Origin: Streptomyces sp. PCS3-D2
Lineage (GTDB): Bacteria; Actinomycetota; Actinomycetes; Streptomycetales; Streptomycetaceae
NCBI RefSeq assembly: GCF_000612545.2
Contig: NZ_CP097800.1
Location: 1,364,001-1,428,000 of the forward strand
Reading direction: 5' to 3'
Length of the DNA: 64,000 bases
The position numbers and the translations under genes were made by a program. The notes under the pieces are model-generated. The model saw only the letters and a list, made by a program, of their open reading frames with translations, had not been told where the DNA came from and did not search any database. Position 1 is the first letter of the stretch. Each line of letters opens with the position of its first letter. This document shows positions 35,430-43,624 of this stretch, one piece after another.

Positions 35430-35864
35430 GTGTGGCATTCGCTCGCGATCCGCGCGGGCGGCACCGTCGTGGGACACGTGATGTGGGCGTACGACGAGGA
35501 CGGCGGCGCCCACTGGATCGGCGGCATGGTCGTCGATGCTGCCGAGCAGGGCAGGGGGTGGGACGGGCCGCGGTGCGCGCCCTGGTCGAGCGGCTCGCCG
35601 CGGTGCCGTCCTGCCGGAAGGTGAGGACGGCGGCGCCCACTGGATCGGCGGCATGGTCGTCGATGCTGCCGAGCAGGGCAGGGGGTGGGACGGGCCGCGG
35701 TGCGCGCCCTGGTCGAGCGGCTCGCCGCGGTGCCGTCCTGCCGGGAGGTACGGCTCTCGTACCACCCGGACAACGCGCCCGCCGCGCGCCTCTACGCGGA
35801 GCTCGGCTTCAGGCCCACCGGCGCGTTCGAGGACGAGGAAGTCGTGGCCGCGCTGGTGCTCTGA
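35430..35864 (+). pseudogene. GNAT acetyltransferase, disrupted by tandem duplication and frameshift
   Basis: The remains give a GNAT C-terminal half: VVGHVMWAYDEDGGAHWIGG, AAEQGRG, VGRAAVRALVERLAAVPSCR (acetyl-CoA loop and helix), then VRLSYHPDNAPAARLYAELG and FRPTGAFEDEEVVAALVL. A 127-bp unit is present twice (35496-35622, 35623-35749), which shifts the frame and duplicates the acetyl-CoA site. Each copy also has five G where six would keep frame (AGGGGGTGGG). The first copy runs into a TGA at 35622-35624. No intact N-terminal half is visible upstream of 35430. The gene cannot make a whole enzyme. Confidence 0.85.
35496..35749 (+). repeat. Perfect-but-one 127-bp tandem duplication
   Basis: Unit 1 spans 35496-35622 and unit 2 spans 35623-35749, both starting GAGGACGGCGGCGCCCACTG. 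The only difference I find is A versus G in the last codons (CCGGAAGGT versus CCGGGAGGT). The near identity points to a recent event, or possibly an assembly artefact. Confidence 0.92.
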
Positions 35865-35884
35865 CCCGCACCGGTGGGGAACCG

Positions 35885-35922
35885 GTTCAGGGGCGCGCCG
35901 GAAATCCGGTGCGCCCCTGAAC
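35885..35922. terminator. Bidirectional hairpin between GNAT relic and allantoicase
   Basis: 17-bp stem, 35885-35901 with 35906-35922 (GTTCAGGGGCGC core, one G-T pair), 4-nt loop AAAT. It can end transcripts from either side. Confidence 0.8.
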
Positions 35923-35973
35923 GGTGTACCGGCCCCGGGGGTGTCGGCCCCCGGGGCGGTCACGGGTACGGCG

Positions 35974-37092
35974 TCAGCCGCCCAGCTCCTGGTGACGGGC
36001 GGTCAGCGCCGCCGCGCCGGCCTCCGTCAGGGAGCCGAACAGGCGCAGGCGGGAGAAGCCGCCGTCCGGGAAGATGTCGATCCGTACGTGGGTGCCCACC
36101 GCCGGGGTGTCCAGTACGAAGCGGTGGTTGGTGTCGGGCTGCAGGCGGGTCCGCGGCAGGAACTCCGTCCACTCGCCCTCCTCGCCGGTTTTGACCGACA
36201 GCGAGGCCCAGCCGGCCGAGTTGCCCTTGAGGTACGCGGTGTCGATCTCGACGGCGCGGATCTCGGACTCGGTGACGAGCTGGTAGCGGATCCAGTCGTT
36301 GCCGTTGTCGCGGCGGCGGGCGGTCTCCCAGCCGTCGTCCATCTTGCGGGAGCGGCCCGGGTTGATGGTGTTGGTCGGCGGGGAGTAGAAGCGGTTGGAG
36401 GCGTCCTGCACGGAGCCGCCGTTCTCCAACGCCACCACGTCGAAGGAGCCGAGCGCCGCGAGCCACTTCGGGTCGGGCAGGACCTCGCCGTAGACGCGCA
36501 GGCGGGCGATGCCGCCGTCGGGGTGCTGGTTGACGCGCAGGTGGGTGAAGCGCTGTTCGGCGTCGACCTCGAAGCCGTTGGCGGCGTGGCCGCCGACCGC
36601 CGTGCGGGGGACGATGGTCGTCCACTTCACGTCGTCGCCCTGGAGCTCCTCCGGGGTCGGCGCGAGGGCGCCCTCCCAGTTGGTGGCCTCGATGGAGACG
36701 GCCTGCGGCATGTTGCCGCGGAAGTGGGCGGTGTCGACGACGATGCCGCGGATGACGCCGGGGGCGCCCAGCCGCACCAGTGCCCAGTCGTGGTCCTCGG
36801 GGGTCGGCCAGGGCTGGGTGGCGGAGACGCCGCGCCGGCGGCGGGTCTCCCAGCCGTCCATGACCTTGCCCTTGTGGCCGAAGTCCTCGGGGTCGAAGTG
36901 CGCGGCCTCGGAGATCAGCAGGTTCTCGCGCTGGGCGAAGAACTCGTCGTTGGCGGCGATGACACCGGCGCCCAGCTCACGGGCGGCGAGGTTCGCGTAC
37001 TGGGTGAAGGGGAAGTCCGCGGTGCGGTAGTCCGCGTACGGGTCGCCGCCTCCGTACGGGTTCGCGTTGCCGGTGAAGGAGGGAATCGCCAC
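35974..37092 (-). CDS. alc: Allantoicase
   Basis: Hydrolyses allantoate to ureidoglycolate and urea, third stage of urate breakdown. 372 aa, two allantoicase repeats: the first with NDEFFAQRENLLI, FDPEDFGHKGKVMDGWETRR and RLGAPGVIRGIVVDTAHFRG, the second with ASNRFYSPPTNTINPGRSRK, MDDGWETARRR and AVEIDTAYLKGNSAGW. The family normally has this two-domain, 330-380 aa form. GTG 37092 (VAIPSFTGNANPYGG) starts 2 nt after the allantoinase stop, so the two form one operon controlled from the allantoinase promoter. Confidence 0.97.
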   Translation of the reverse strand: MAIPSFTGNANPYGGGDPYADYRTADFPFTQYANLAARELGAGVIAANDEFFAQRENLLISEAAHFDPEDFGHKGKVMDGWETRRRRGVSATQPWPTPEDHDWALVRLGAPGVIRGIVVDTAHFRGNMPQAVSIEATNWEGALAPTPEELQGDDVKWTTIVPRTAVGGHAANGFEVDAEQRFTHLRVNQHPDGGIARLRVYGEVLPDPKWLAALGSFDVVALENGGSVQDASNRFYSPPTNTINPGRSRKMDDGWETARRRDNGNDWIRYQLVTESEIRAVEIDTAYLKGNSAGWASLSVKTGEEGEWTEFLPRTRLQPDTNHRFVLDTPAVGTHVRIDIFPDGGFSRLRLFGSLTEAGAAALTARHQELGG

Positions 37093-37094
37093 TG

Positions 37095-38438
37095 TCAGTT
37101 CTGCCTTTCGAGGAGGAGGCCCGTGGGCTCGGTCGGGGTGCCGTGGTCGGCGATCTGCGTGCCCCGCAGCCAGGTGGACTTCACGACGCCGTGCAGGGTC
37201 TTGCCCGCGTACGCCGTGACCTGGTTGCGGTGGTGGAGTGCGGCCGGGTCCACGGTGAACGTTTCTTCGGGGGCGAGCACGGCGAAGTCGGCGTCGCGGC
37301 CGGCTTCGATCGCGCCCTTTCGGGACAGGCCGGCGAGGGCGGCCGGGGCGGCGGACATCCAGCGGACGACGTCCTCCAGGGTCCGGCCGCGCCTGCGCGC
37401 CTCGGTCCAGATGGCGGGCAGGCCCAGTTGGAGGGAGGAGATGCCGCCCCACGCGGTGGAGAAGTCGCTGGTCTTCAGGTCCGCGGTGGAGGGCGAGTGG
37501 TCGGAGACGATGCAGTCGATGGTGCCGTCGGCGAGCGCGTCCCACAGGAGGTCCTGGTTGGCGGCCTCGCGGATGGGCGGGCAGCACTTGAACTCGCTGG
37601 CGCCGTCGGGCACTTCCTCGGCGGTGAGGGTGAGGTAGTGCGGGCAGGACTCGACGGTGATCCGCACGCCCTCGGCCTTGGCGGCGGCGATCAGCGGCAG
37701 CGCGTCCGAGGACGACAGGTGCAGGACGTGGACGCGTGCGTTCAGCCGCTTCGCCTGGGCGATGAGGTTGCCGATGGCGGTGTTCTCGGCGTCGCGCGGC
37801 CGGGAGGCCAGGAAGTCGGCGTACCGGGGGCCCGGGACGACGGGGGCGGCGTCGAGGTGGTGCGGGTCCTCCGCGTGCACGATGAGCAGGCCGCCGAAAC
37901 CGGTGATCTCGGCGAGGGAGATGGCCAGCTGCTCCTGGTCGAGCTCGGGGAACTCGTCCACGCCCGAGGGCGACAGGAAGCACTTGAAGCCGTAGACGCC
38001 GGCGTCGTGCAGCGGCGCGAGGTCCTTGACGTTGTCCGGGAGGGCCCCGCCCCAGAAGCCGACGTCCACGTGCGCCTTGGCGCGGGCGACCTCCTGCTTG
38101 ACGCGCAGGTTGTCGACCGTGGTGGTCGGCGGGAGGGAGTTCAGGGGCATGTCGAGGATCGTGGTGATGCCTCCGGCCGCGGCGGCGCGGGTGGCCGTCC
38201 AGAAGCCCTCCCACTCGGTGCGGCCGGGGTCGTTCACGTGGACGTGGGTGTCGACCAGGCCGGGGAGCAGGACGTCGTCACCGAAGTCCTCCAGCCGGGC
38301 TCCGGCCGGTACCTCGGCGTCGTGTGCGAGCACGGCCGCGATCGTCCCGCCGGCGACGGCGACCGAGGCGGCGCGCGTCCCCTCGGGAGTGATGACGCGC
38401 GTCGAGCGCAGTACCAGTTCCACAGCCACGTCGGCCAC
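37095..38438 (-). CDS. allB: Allantoinase
   Basis: Opens the hydantoin ring of allantoin to give allantoate. 447 aa. Amidohydrolase metal motif [17 protein letters not shown], carboxylated Lys in [13 protein letters not shown], further metal ligands in [11 protein letters not shown] and [12 protein letters not shown], and catalytic Asp in [12 protein letters not shown] 38438 is chosen because GGGGAGG precedes it by 5 nt and a longer start would run through the operator region. It heads the allB-alc operon and is divergent from the IclR regulator gene. Confidence 0.97.
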   Translation of the reverse strand: MADVAVELVLRSTRVITPEGTRAASVAVAGGTIAAVLAHDAEVPAGARLEDFGDDVLLPGLVDTHVHVNDPGRTEWEGFWTATRAAAAGGITTILDMPLNSLPPTTTVDNLRVKQEVARAKAHVDVGFWGGALPDNVKDLAPLHDAGVYGFKCFLSPSGVDEFPELDQEQLAISLAEITGFGGLLIVHAEDPHHLDAAPVVPGPRYADFLASRPRDAENTAIGNLIAQAKRLNARVHVLHLSSSDALPLIAAAKAEGVRITVESCPHYLTLTAEEVPDGASEFKCCPPIREAANQDLLWDALADGTIDCIVSDHSPSTADLKTSDFSTAWGGISSLQLGLPAIWTEARRRGRTLEDVVRWMSAAPAALAGLSRKGAIEAGRDADFAVLAPEETFTVDPAALHHRNQVTAYAGKTLHGVVKSTWLRGTQIADHGTPTEPTGLLLERQN

Positions 38439-38456
38439 CGGAACCTCCCCATCTAC

Positions 38457-38471
38457 TTCCACAGAGCGAAA
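38457..38471. promoter_or_regulatory. Imperfect AllR-type operator at allB
   Basis: TTCCACAGAGCGAAA matches TTCC-N7-GGAA at 7 of 8 fixed positions. It lies 18-33 bp upstream of the allB start codon. Confidence 0.5.
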
Positions 38472-38472
38472 T

Positions 38473-38487
38473 TCAACGTTCTGTTGA
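38473..38487. promoter_or_regulatory. TCAACA-N3-TGTTGA palindrome at allB
   Basis: TCAACGTTCTGTTGA, one mismatch between arms. It is one of four such 15-mers in the window, all in purine/glyoxylate promoters (see 46032, 54845, 57640). Confidence 0.55.
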
Positions 38488-38557
38488 CGGAGTCTTCCCG
38501 GGGATCCGGGAGCAGTCAAGAGCGCCCGGACGGACCACTGACGCACCGGGACCACAC

Positions 38558-38601
38558 TTGGAGGTTTCCACAGGATGGAATTAAGATTTCGCTATCCAGA
38601 A
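38558..38601 (+). promoter_or_regulatory. allR promoter with paired operators
   Basis: -35 TTGGAG (38558-38563), 18-bp spacer, -10 TAAGAT (38582-38587). TTCCACAGGATGGAA (38566-38580) fills the spacer, and a weaker copy TTTCGCTATCCAGAA (38587-38601) begins exactly 21 bp later. This layout suggests autorepression of the IclR gene, whose start codon is about 170 bp downstream. Confidence 0.6.
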
Positions 38602-38766
38602 TGTAGCTACCGCCACCGGAAGCCGGGCGGATAACTTCCCGAGGGCGTCCACCACCCGGACAAACCATCTCTGACCGGCGGCGACGGCCCCGACCCCGAC
38701 ACTGGGGCCGACGCCGGCCGCCCGGTAGGCTGCTCCCTTGCCTGCCAGCACCGAAAGGACCGCGCC

Positions 38767-39570
38767 GTGCCGACGTCCAGCGCCAGCACCACCGACGCTT
38801 CCTCGAAGACCCCTGCCGCCAGCGGTGGCGTCCAGTCCCTTGAGCGCGCCTTCGACCTGCTCGAACGGATGGCCGACGCCGGGGGCGAGGTCGGCCTCAG
38901 CGAGCTGTCGGCCGCCAGCGGTCTGCCCCTGCCCACGATCCACCGCCTGATGCGCACCCTCGTGGCGTGCGGGTACGTACGCCAGCAGCCCAATCGACGG
39001 TACTCCCTCGGCCCCCGCCTGATCCGCCTCGGCGAGTCCGCGTCGCGCCTCCTGGGCACCTGGGCCCGCCCCTACCTCGCCCGTCTGGTCGAGGAGACCG
39101 GCGAGACGGCGAACATGGCCCTGCTCGACGGGGACGAGATCGTCTACGTCGCCCAGGTGCCGTCCAAGCACTCGATGCGCATGTTCACCGAGGTCGGCCG
39201 CCGGGTGCTGCCGCACTCCACGGGCGTGGGCAAGGCCCTCCTCGCCTACACCCCCGCCGACGAGGTACGCGCCCTCCTGGCCCGCACCGGCATGCCGGCG
39301 GCGACCGAGAAGACCATCACCACGCCCGAGGGCTTCCTGGAGGCGCTGGAGCAGGTCCGCAAGGTCGGCTACGCGGTCGACGACAACGAGCAGGAGATAG
39401 GAGTCCGCTGCCTGGCCGTGTCGGTGCCGAACTCGCCGACCGCCGCCGCGATCTCCATCTCCGGTCCGGCTGGCCGCGTCACCGAGGCCGTGACCGAGGC
39501 CTTCGTCCCGGTCCTCCAGAACGTCGCCGCCGAGCTGTCGGTGGCGCTGGCCAACCAGAGCCCGGCATAA
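38767..39570 (+). CDS. allR: IclR-family repressor of allantoin catabolism (AllR)
   Basis: A 267-aa regulator from GTG 38767 (AAGGA upstream). The winged helix (about 20-80) reads SLERAFDLLERMADAGGEVG and GLPLPTIHRLMRTLVACGYV. The effector domain (about 95-260) has ETANMALLDGDEIVYVAQV, LPHSTGVGKALLAY and GVRCLAVSVPNSP. In Streptomyces coelicolor an IclR protein, AllR, represses allantoin genes and is released by allantoate and glyoxylate. Position beside allB-alc and the shared operators in the promoters here support the same identity. Its own promoter carries the operator. Confidence 0.92.
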   Translation: MPTSSASTTDASSKTPAASGGVQSLERAFDLLERMADAGGEVGLSELSAASGLPLPTIHRLMRTLVACGYVRQQPNRRYSLGPRLIRLGESASRLLGTWARPYLARLVEETGETANMALLDGDEIVYVAQVPSKHSMRMFTEVGRRVLPHSTGVGKALLAYTPADEVRALLARTGMPAATEKTITTPEGFLEALEQVRKVGYAVDDNEQEIGVRCLAVSVPNSPTAAAISISGPAGRVTEAVTEAFVPVLQNVAAELSVALANQSPA

Positions 39571-39573
39571 CCC

Positions 39574-39653
39574 CGCCGCGACCGTCGTACGGGAAGGCCC
39601 CGGCCGCCCCTCCGAGAGGGGCGCCGGGGCCTTCCCGTACGACGGTCGCGGCG
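39574..39653. terminator. Exceptionally long near-perfect hairpin after allR
   Basis: Arms 39574-39611 and 39617-39653 pair over about 37 bp, with one extra C bulged in the left arm, and a 5-nt loop CCGAG. It starts 4 bp after the allR stop. Such a stem exceeds what a terminator needs. Confidence 0.85.
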
Positions 39654-39768
39654 CAGGGCCCGGGGACCCCGACGCGGATGGGACCGGGGGCCGGCCCGCG
39701 GGCCCGCGGGCGGTGGTCCGGGCTCACCACCGTGCGAGGCCGCCCCCAGGCGCCTCCGTACGCCCGCC

Positions 39769-40464
39769 TCAGGGCGCGGCGACGGGATCCTGGTGCCCGA
39801 CCGCCAGCCTGCCGTCCGTCATCGTCGCCGTACGGTCCATCCGATCCAGGTGGGCGTGGTCGTGGGTGACCAGCACGGTGGCGGTGGAGCGTTCGCGCGT
39901 CAGGGTGACCAGCAGGTCCAGCACGGCCGCGCCGCGCTCGTGGTCGAGGGCGCTGGTCGGCTCGTCGACCAGCAGCACGGCGGGCTCGTTCATCAGCGCG
40001 CGGGCGATGTTGATCCGCTGGCGCTGGCCGCCGGAAAGCTGGTGGGGACGCTTGTCCGCCTTGTCGGCGAGGCCGACCGCGTCCAGCAGCTCCAGCGCCC
40101 GGCGGCGCAGGGCCTTCGTGGGCCGGCCCGCGACGTGCGCCATGACCTGCAGCTGCTCGGCGGCCGTCAGCGAGGCCAGCAGGTTCGGCTGCTGGAAGAC
40201 GATGCCGATCTTCTCCCGGCGCAGGGCCGACTTCTCGGCGGGGCCCAGCCGGGTGGTGTCCTCGCCCGCGACGACGACCCGCCCCCGGTCCGGGGTGACG
40301 AGGGTGGCGGCGACCGCGAGCAGGGAGGACTTCCCGGAGCCGGAAGGTCCGATCACCGCCGTGAGGGTGCCGGCGGGAACCTCCAGCCCCACCGCGTCGA
40401 GGGCGGTGAGCCGGCTCTCGCCGTCGGGGTAGGTGAGCGTGACGTCGTGGACGAGGAGGGTCAT
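39769..40464 (-). CDS. ABC transporter ATP-binding protein (MacB/LolD-like)
   Basis: A 231-aa ATPase. Walker [11 protein letters not shown]-loop VFQQPNLLASLTA, signature LSGGQRQR, Walker [17 protein letters not shown]-loop LVTHDHAHLDR. This is the exporter branch that teams with FtsX-type permeases. ATG 40464 overlaps the permease stop (ATGA), so the pair is one transporter. Substrate unknown; a neighbouring two-component system suggests an envelope-stress or drug efflux role. Confidence 0.95.
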   Translation of the reverse strand: MTLLVHDVTLTYPDGESRLTALDAVGLEVPAGTLTAVIGPSGSGKSSLLAVAATLVTPDRGRVVVAGEDTTRLGPAEKSALRREKIGIVFQQPNLLASLTAAEQLQVMAHVAGRPTKALRRRALELLDAVGLADKADKRPHQLSGGQRQRINIARALMNEPAVLLVDEPTSALDHERGAAVLDLLVTLTRERSTATVLVTHDHAHLDRMDRTATMTDGRLAVGHQDPVAAP

Positions 40465-41546
40465 CGGGCGCTCCCGAGGGCGGTCAGCGGGTCGACGGCG
40501 GTGATCCGCCGGATGGACAGGGCCGCGCCCAGCGCACCGAGCGCGATCATGATCGCGGCGGGGACGAGCACCGTGGCGGCGTCGAGGACGAAGGGCACGT
40601 CTCCGCCGCTGATCAGCGCGCCGAAGCCGGCGGCGAGCGCGGTGCCCAGCCCGGTGCCGAGGGCGAGCATCACCACGGCCTGGCCGAGGGCGTCCCGCAG
40701 CAGGTAGGGGGTGGAGGCGCCCAAGGCCTTCAGGACGGCGATGTCGCCGCTGCGCTGGATGGTCCACACCGTGAAGAAGGCGCCGATGACCAGCGCCGAG
40801 ATGGCGAAGAGGAAGCCGCGCATCAGCTGGAGCGAACCGTTCTCGGCCTGGTAGGAGCCTATGGCGCCCAGCGCTTCGTCGACGGTCTGCGCCCGGGTGT
40901 CCGCGGCCCGGTCGGCGGCGGCGAGGTCCAGGCCGCTGCCGGAGACCGCGACGACGGTGGCGAGGGTCTCGACGGAGGTACCGGGGTTGCCGATCCGCTG
41001 CCAGTCGCCCAGGTCCATCCAGACGACCGGCGTGTGGCTGTAGGCGGCGGTGCCGGCGACGGCGGCCACGGTCACTTCGACCGTACCGATCCTGAGCCTG
41101 GCGCCGGCGGCCAGGCCGCCGAGCTCCTTCGCCGCCTTCTCCGCGAGGACCACCCGGCCCGGCGCGAGACCGGCGTCCCGCGGCGCGAGCCCACCCGCGG
41201 GGTCCACGCCGAAGACCGAAACGGCGGCGGTGCGCTCACCCGAGACGGCGTTGGCGGTGCGGATGCCGAGGGGCTCGGCCGTCCGCACTCCGGGTTGCTC
41301 CCGCCAGGTCAGCCAGGCCGACTCGGGCACCAGGGAGTTGGTGAAGGACACCTTCTGGTCCCCGGCGGGTGCGGCGAAGGCCAGGTGTGAGGCGGGCAGG
41401 CCGGTGATGGCCGAGACGTTTTCCCGTGCCAGGCCGGCGGTGAGCCCGGACAACAGGCCGACCAGCAGCGTGATCAGCAGCACGACCGAGCCCATGAGGG
41501 CGAAGCGGCCCTTGGCGAACCGTAGATCTCTCCATGCGACGAACAT
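40461..41546 (-). CDS. FtsX-family ABC exporter permease
   Basis: A 361-aa permease, MFVAWRDLRFAKGRFALMGS at the N-terminus, with one membrane helix there (about 17-38), a large extracytoplasmic domain (about 40-240) and three C-terminal helices (MRGFLFAISALVIGAFFTVW, LRDALGQAVVMLALGTGLGT and LVPAAIMIALGALGAAL), ending ITAVDPLTALGSAR. This is the MacB/FtsX plan. ATG 41546 follows GGGTGGGGG. Divergent from the sensor kinase 134 bp away, so that system may control it. Confidence 0.93.
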   Translation of the reverse strand: MFVAWRDLRFAKGRFALMGSVVLLITLLVGLLSGLTAGLARENVSAITGLPASHLAFAAPAGDQKVSFTNSLVPESAWLTWREQPGVRTAEPLGIRTANAVSGERTAAVSVFGVDPAGGLAPRDAGLAPGRVVLAEKAAKELGGLAAGARLRIGTVEVTVAAVAGTAAYSHTPVVWMDLGDWQRIGNPGTSVETLATVVAVSGSGLDLAAADRAADTRAQTVDEALGAIGSYQAENGSLQLMRGFLFAISALVIGAFFTVWTIQRSGDIAVLKALGASTPYLLRDALGQAVVMLALGTGLGTALAAGFGALISGGDVPFVLDAATVLVPAAIMIALGALGAALSIRRITAVDPLTALGSAR

Positions 41547-41680
41547 GTCCCCCACCCTCGTCCTCCGCGTGGGCACAAGGCATCGCGCCACAGGAGAGAT
41601 CCTGGTATCGAAGGGCGCACCGGGACATCGAACTTTCGGTTGACCTGGGCCGGGCGCGACCGACTTACCCTGGTTCGGAC

Positions 41681-42955
41681 ATGACTTCCGCCGCTCCCCC
41701 CGTCCCGCCCGCCGTCTGTGCGCCGCCGGCCGGACCAGCCCCCGCCCGCGCCCTGACCCCCGTGTCGAAGGTGCTGAAGCTGTGCCTGCACGCCCTGCTC
41801 CTCGGGCTGCTCGCACTGGCCGTCGGCCGCGCCGTCGCCGACTCCGCGCCCCGGACCGGCTGGGTGGTCGCCGCCTGCGTGCTGCTCGCCTCCGTCTACG
41901 CGGCTGGTGTACGGGCGCCCGCCGTGCACCGTTCGCCGCGGGCCGGGGCGCTGTGGCTGGCCGGGCTCGGGGCGGCCTGGGCGGGCCTGCTGGCGGTCTC
42001 CCCCGACGGGCTGTGGATCGCCTTCCCGCTGTACTTCCTGGAGCTCCACCTGCTGCGTCTGCGCTGGGGGGTCGCGGCCGTCGCGGTGACCGCCTGCGCA
42101 GCCATCGGCGGCTTCCTCGCGCACAGCAGCGTGGCGACCCCCGGGGCCTTCCTGGGGCCGCTGCTGGGCGGTGCCGTGGCGGTGGCGACCGTACTGGGCT
42201 ACCAGGCGCTGTACCGGGAGAGCGAACGCCGCCGGGAGCTGATCGAGGAGCTCATCACGACCCGGGCCGAGCTGGCCGCCGCCGAGCGAAGCGCCGGGAT
42301 CCTGGCCGAGCGGGAGCGCCTGGCCCGGGAGATCCACGACACCCTCGCCCAGGGACTGTCCTCCATCCAGCTGCTGCTGCGGGCGGCCGAGCGGGCGCTG
42401 CCGGAGGGCGCCGCGGCCCGGCCGCACATCGCGCAGGCCCGCGAGGCGGCCCAGGACAACCTCGCCGAGGCGCGCCGCTTCGTACGCGCCCTCACACCGC
42501 CGGACCTGGAGCACGGCTCGCTCGCCGCGGCGCTGGAGCGGCTGTGCTCGGGGGTGCCGGGGCTGCGGGTGCGGTTCTCGCTGAGCGGCCGGCCGCGGGT
42601 GCTGCCGACCCCGTACGAGGTGGCGCTGCTGCGGATCGCCCAGTCGGCGCTGGCCAACGTGGTGCGGCACGCCCGGGCCGGGCGTGCGGAGATCACGCTG
42701 ACCTTCATGGATGCCTCGGTGACCCTGGACATCGTCGACGACGGGCAGGGCTTCGACCCGTCCTCGGCCGCCTCCGGCTCGGGTGACGGCGGCTTTGGAC
42801 TGCCCGCCATGCGCTCGCGCGCCGAGACGTTGGGCGGGCTCTTCACGGTGGAGTCGGCCCCGGAGCAGGGCACCGCCGTGGCCGTCACCCTGCCCCTGCC
42901 CCTGCCCCTGCCCCTGGACCATCTGCACCACTCGGACCGCGTGGAGGCCCTGTGA
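41681..42955 (+). CDS. NarL-type sensor histidine kinase
   Basis: A 424-aa kinase. Six hydrophobic segments (about 30-170) form the membrane sensor; a coiled helix ERRRELIEELITTRAELAAA precedes the HisKA_3 box LAREIHDTLAQGLSSIQ. The HATPase has SALANVVRHARA and DIVDDGQGF...GGFGLPAM. The C-terminus has an LPLPLPLPLP run, encoded by five CCCCTG repeats, before DHLHHSDRVEAL. ATG 41681 is divergent from the MacB-like exporter; the TGA overlaps the response regulator start (GTGA). Confidence 0.95.
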   Translation: MTSAAPPVPPAVCAPPAGPAPARALTPVSKVLKLCLHALLLGLLALAVGRAVADSAPRTGWVVAACVLLASVYAAGVRAPAVHRSPRAGALWLAGLGAAWAGLLAVSPDGLWIAFPLYFLELHLLRLRWGVAAVAVTACAAIGGFLAHSSVATPGAFLGPLLGGAVAVATVLGYQALYRESERRRELIEELITTRAELAAAERSAGILAERERLAREIHDTLAQGLSSIQLLLRAAERALPEGAAARPHIAQAREAAQDNLAEARRFVRALTPPDLEHGSLAAALERLCSGVPGLRVRFSLSGRPRVLPTPYEVALLRIAQSALANVVRHARAGRAEITLTFMDASVTLDIVDDGQGFDPSSAASGSGDGGFGLPAMRSRAETLGGLFTVESAPEQGTAVAVTLPLPLPLPLDHLHHSDRVEAL

Positions 42956-43581
42956 CCATCCGTCTCCTGCTCGCCGACGACCACCCCGTGGTCCGGGCGG
43001 GCCTGCGCGCGGTGCTGGACACCGAGGCGGACTTCGCGGTGGTGGCCGAGGCGGCCACCGCCGAGCGGGCGGTGGAGCTGGCCGCCCGGGAACCGGTGGA
43101 CGTGGTGCTGATGGACCTCCAGTTCGGGCCGGGCATGCACGGCTCCGAGGCGACGGCCCTGATCACGGCCCGTCCGGGCGCCCCCCGGGTGCTGGTGCTG
43201 ACGACGTACGACACGGACGCGGACATCCTGGCGGCAGTGGAGGCGGGAGCCTCCGGCTACCTGCTCAAGGATGCCCCGCCGGAGGAGCTGGCGGCGGCGG
43301 TGCGCACGGCCGCCGCGGGCCAGTCGGCGCTCGCCCCGGCGGTGGCGCTGCGCCTGATGGACCGGATGCGCACGCCCGCGGAGGCGTTGACGAAACGGGA
43401 GCTGGAGGTGCTCCAGCTCGTGGCGGACGGCCTCTCGAACCAGCAGATCTCCAAGCAGCTGTTCCTCAGCCAGGCCACGGTCAAGTCGCACCTGGTCCAC
43501 GTCTACGCGAAGCTCGGCGTCGAATCGCGCACGGCGGCGGTCGCGGCGGCCGCCACCCGCCGTCTGATCCGCACTCCCTAG
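42952..43581 (+). CDS. NarL/LuxR-type response regulator
   Basis: A 209-aa regulator. Receiver domain MTIRLLLADDHPVVRAGL, phosphoacceptor Asp55 in VVLMDLQFG, Lys in GYLLKDAPPEEL. C-terminal HTH: LTKRELEVLQLVADGLSNQQ, ISKQLFLSQATVKSHLVHVY. The GTG start overlaps the kinase stop. The likely target is the divergent ABC exporter, by position. Confidence 0.95.
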   Translation: MTIRLLLADDHPVVRAGLRAVLDTEADFAVVAEAATAERAVELAAREPVDVVLMDLQFGPGMHGSEATALITARPGAPRVLVLTTYDTDADILAAVEAGASGYLLKDAPPEELAAAVRTAAAGQSALAPAVALRLMDRMRTPAEALTKRELEVLQLVADGLSNQQISKQLFLSQATVKSHLVHVYAKLGVESRTAAVAAAATRRLIRTP

Positions 43582-43624
43582 CCGGGGGCTGCCCCGCGGC
43601 CCGGCCGATCCGCCGGAGGCGGCC

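Noticed and set aside
42888-42917. CCCCTG repeat in the sensor kinase gene as a phase-variation site
   Set aside because: The unit is 6 bp, so gain or loss keeps the frame and only changes the length of the Leu-Pro tail.
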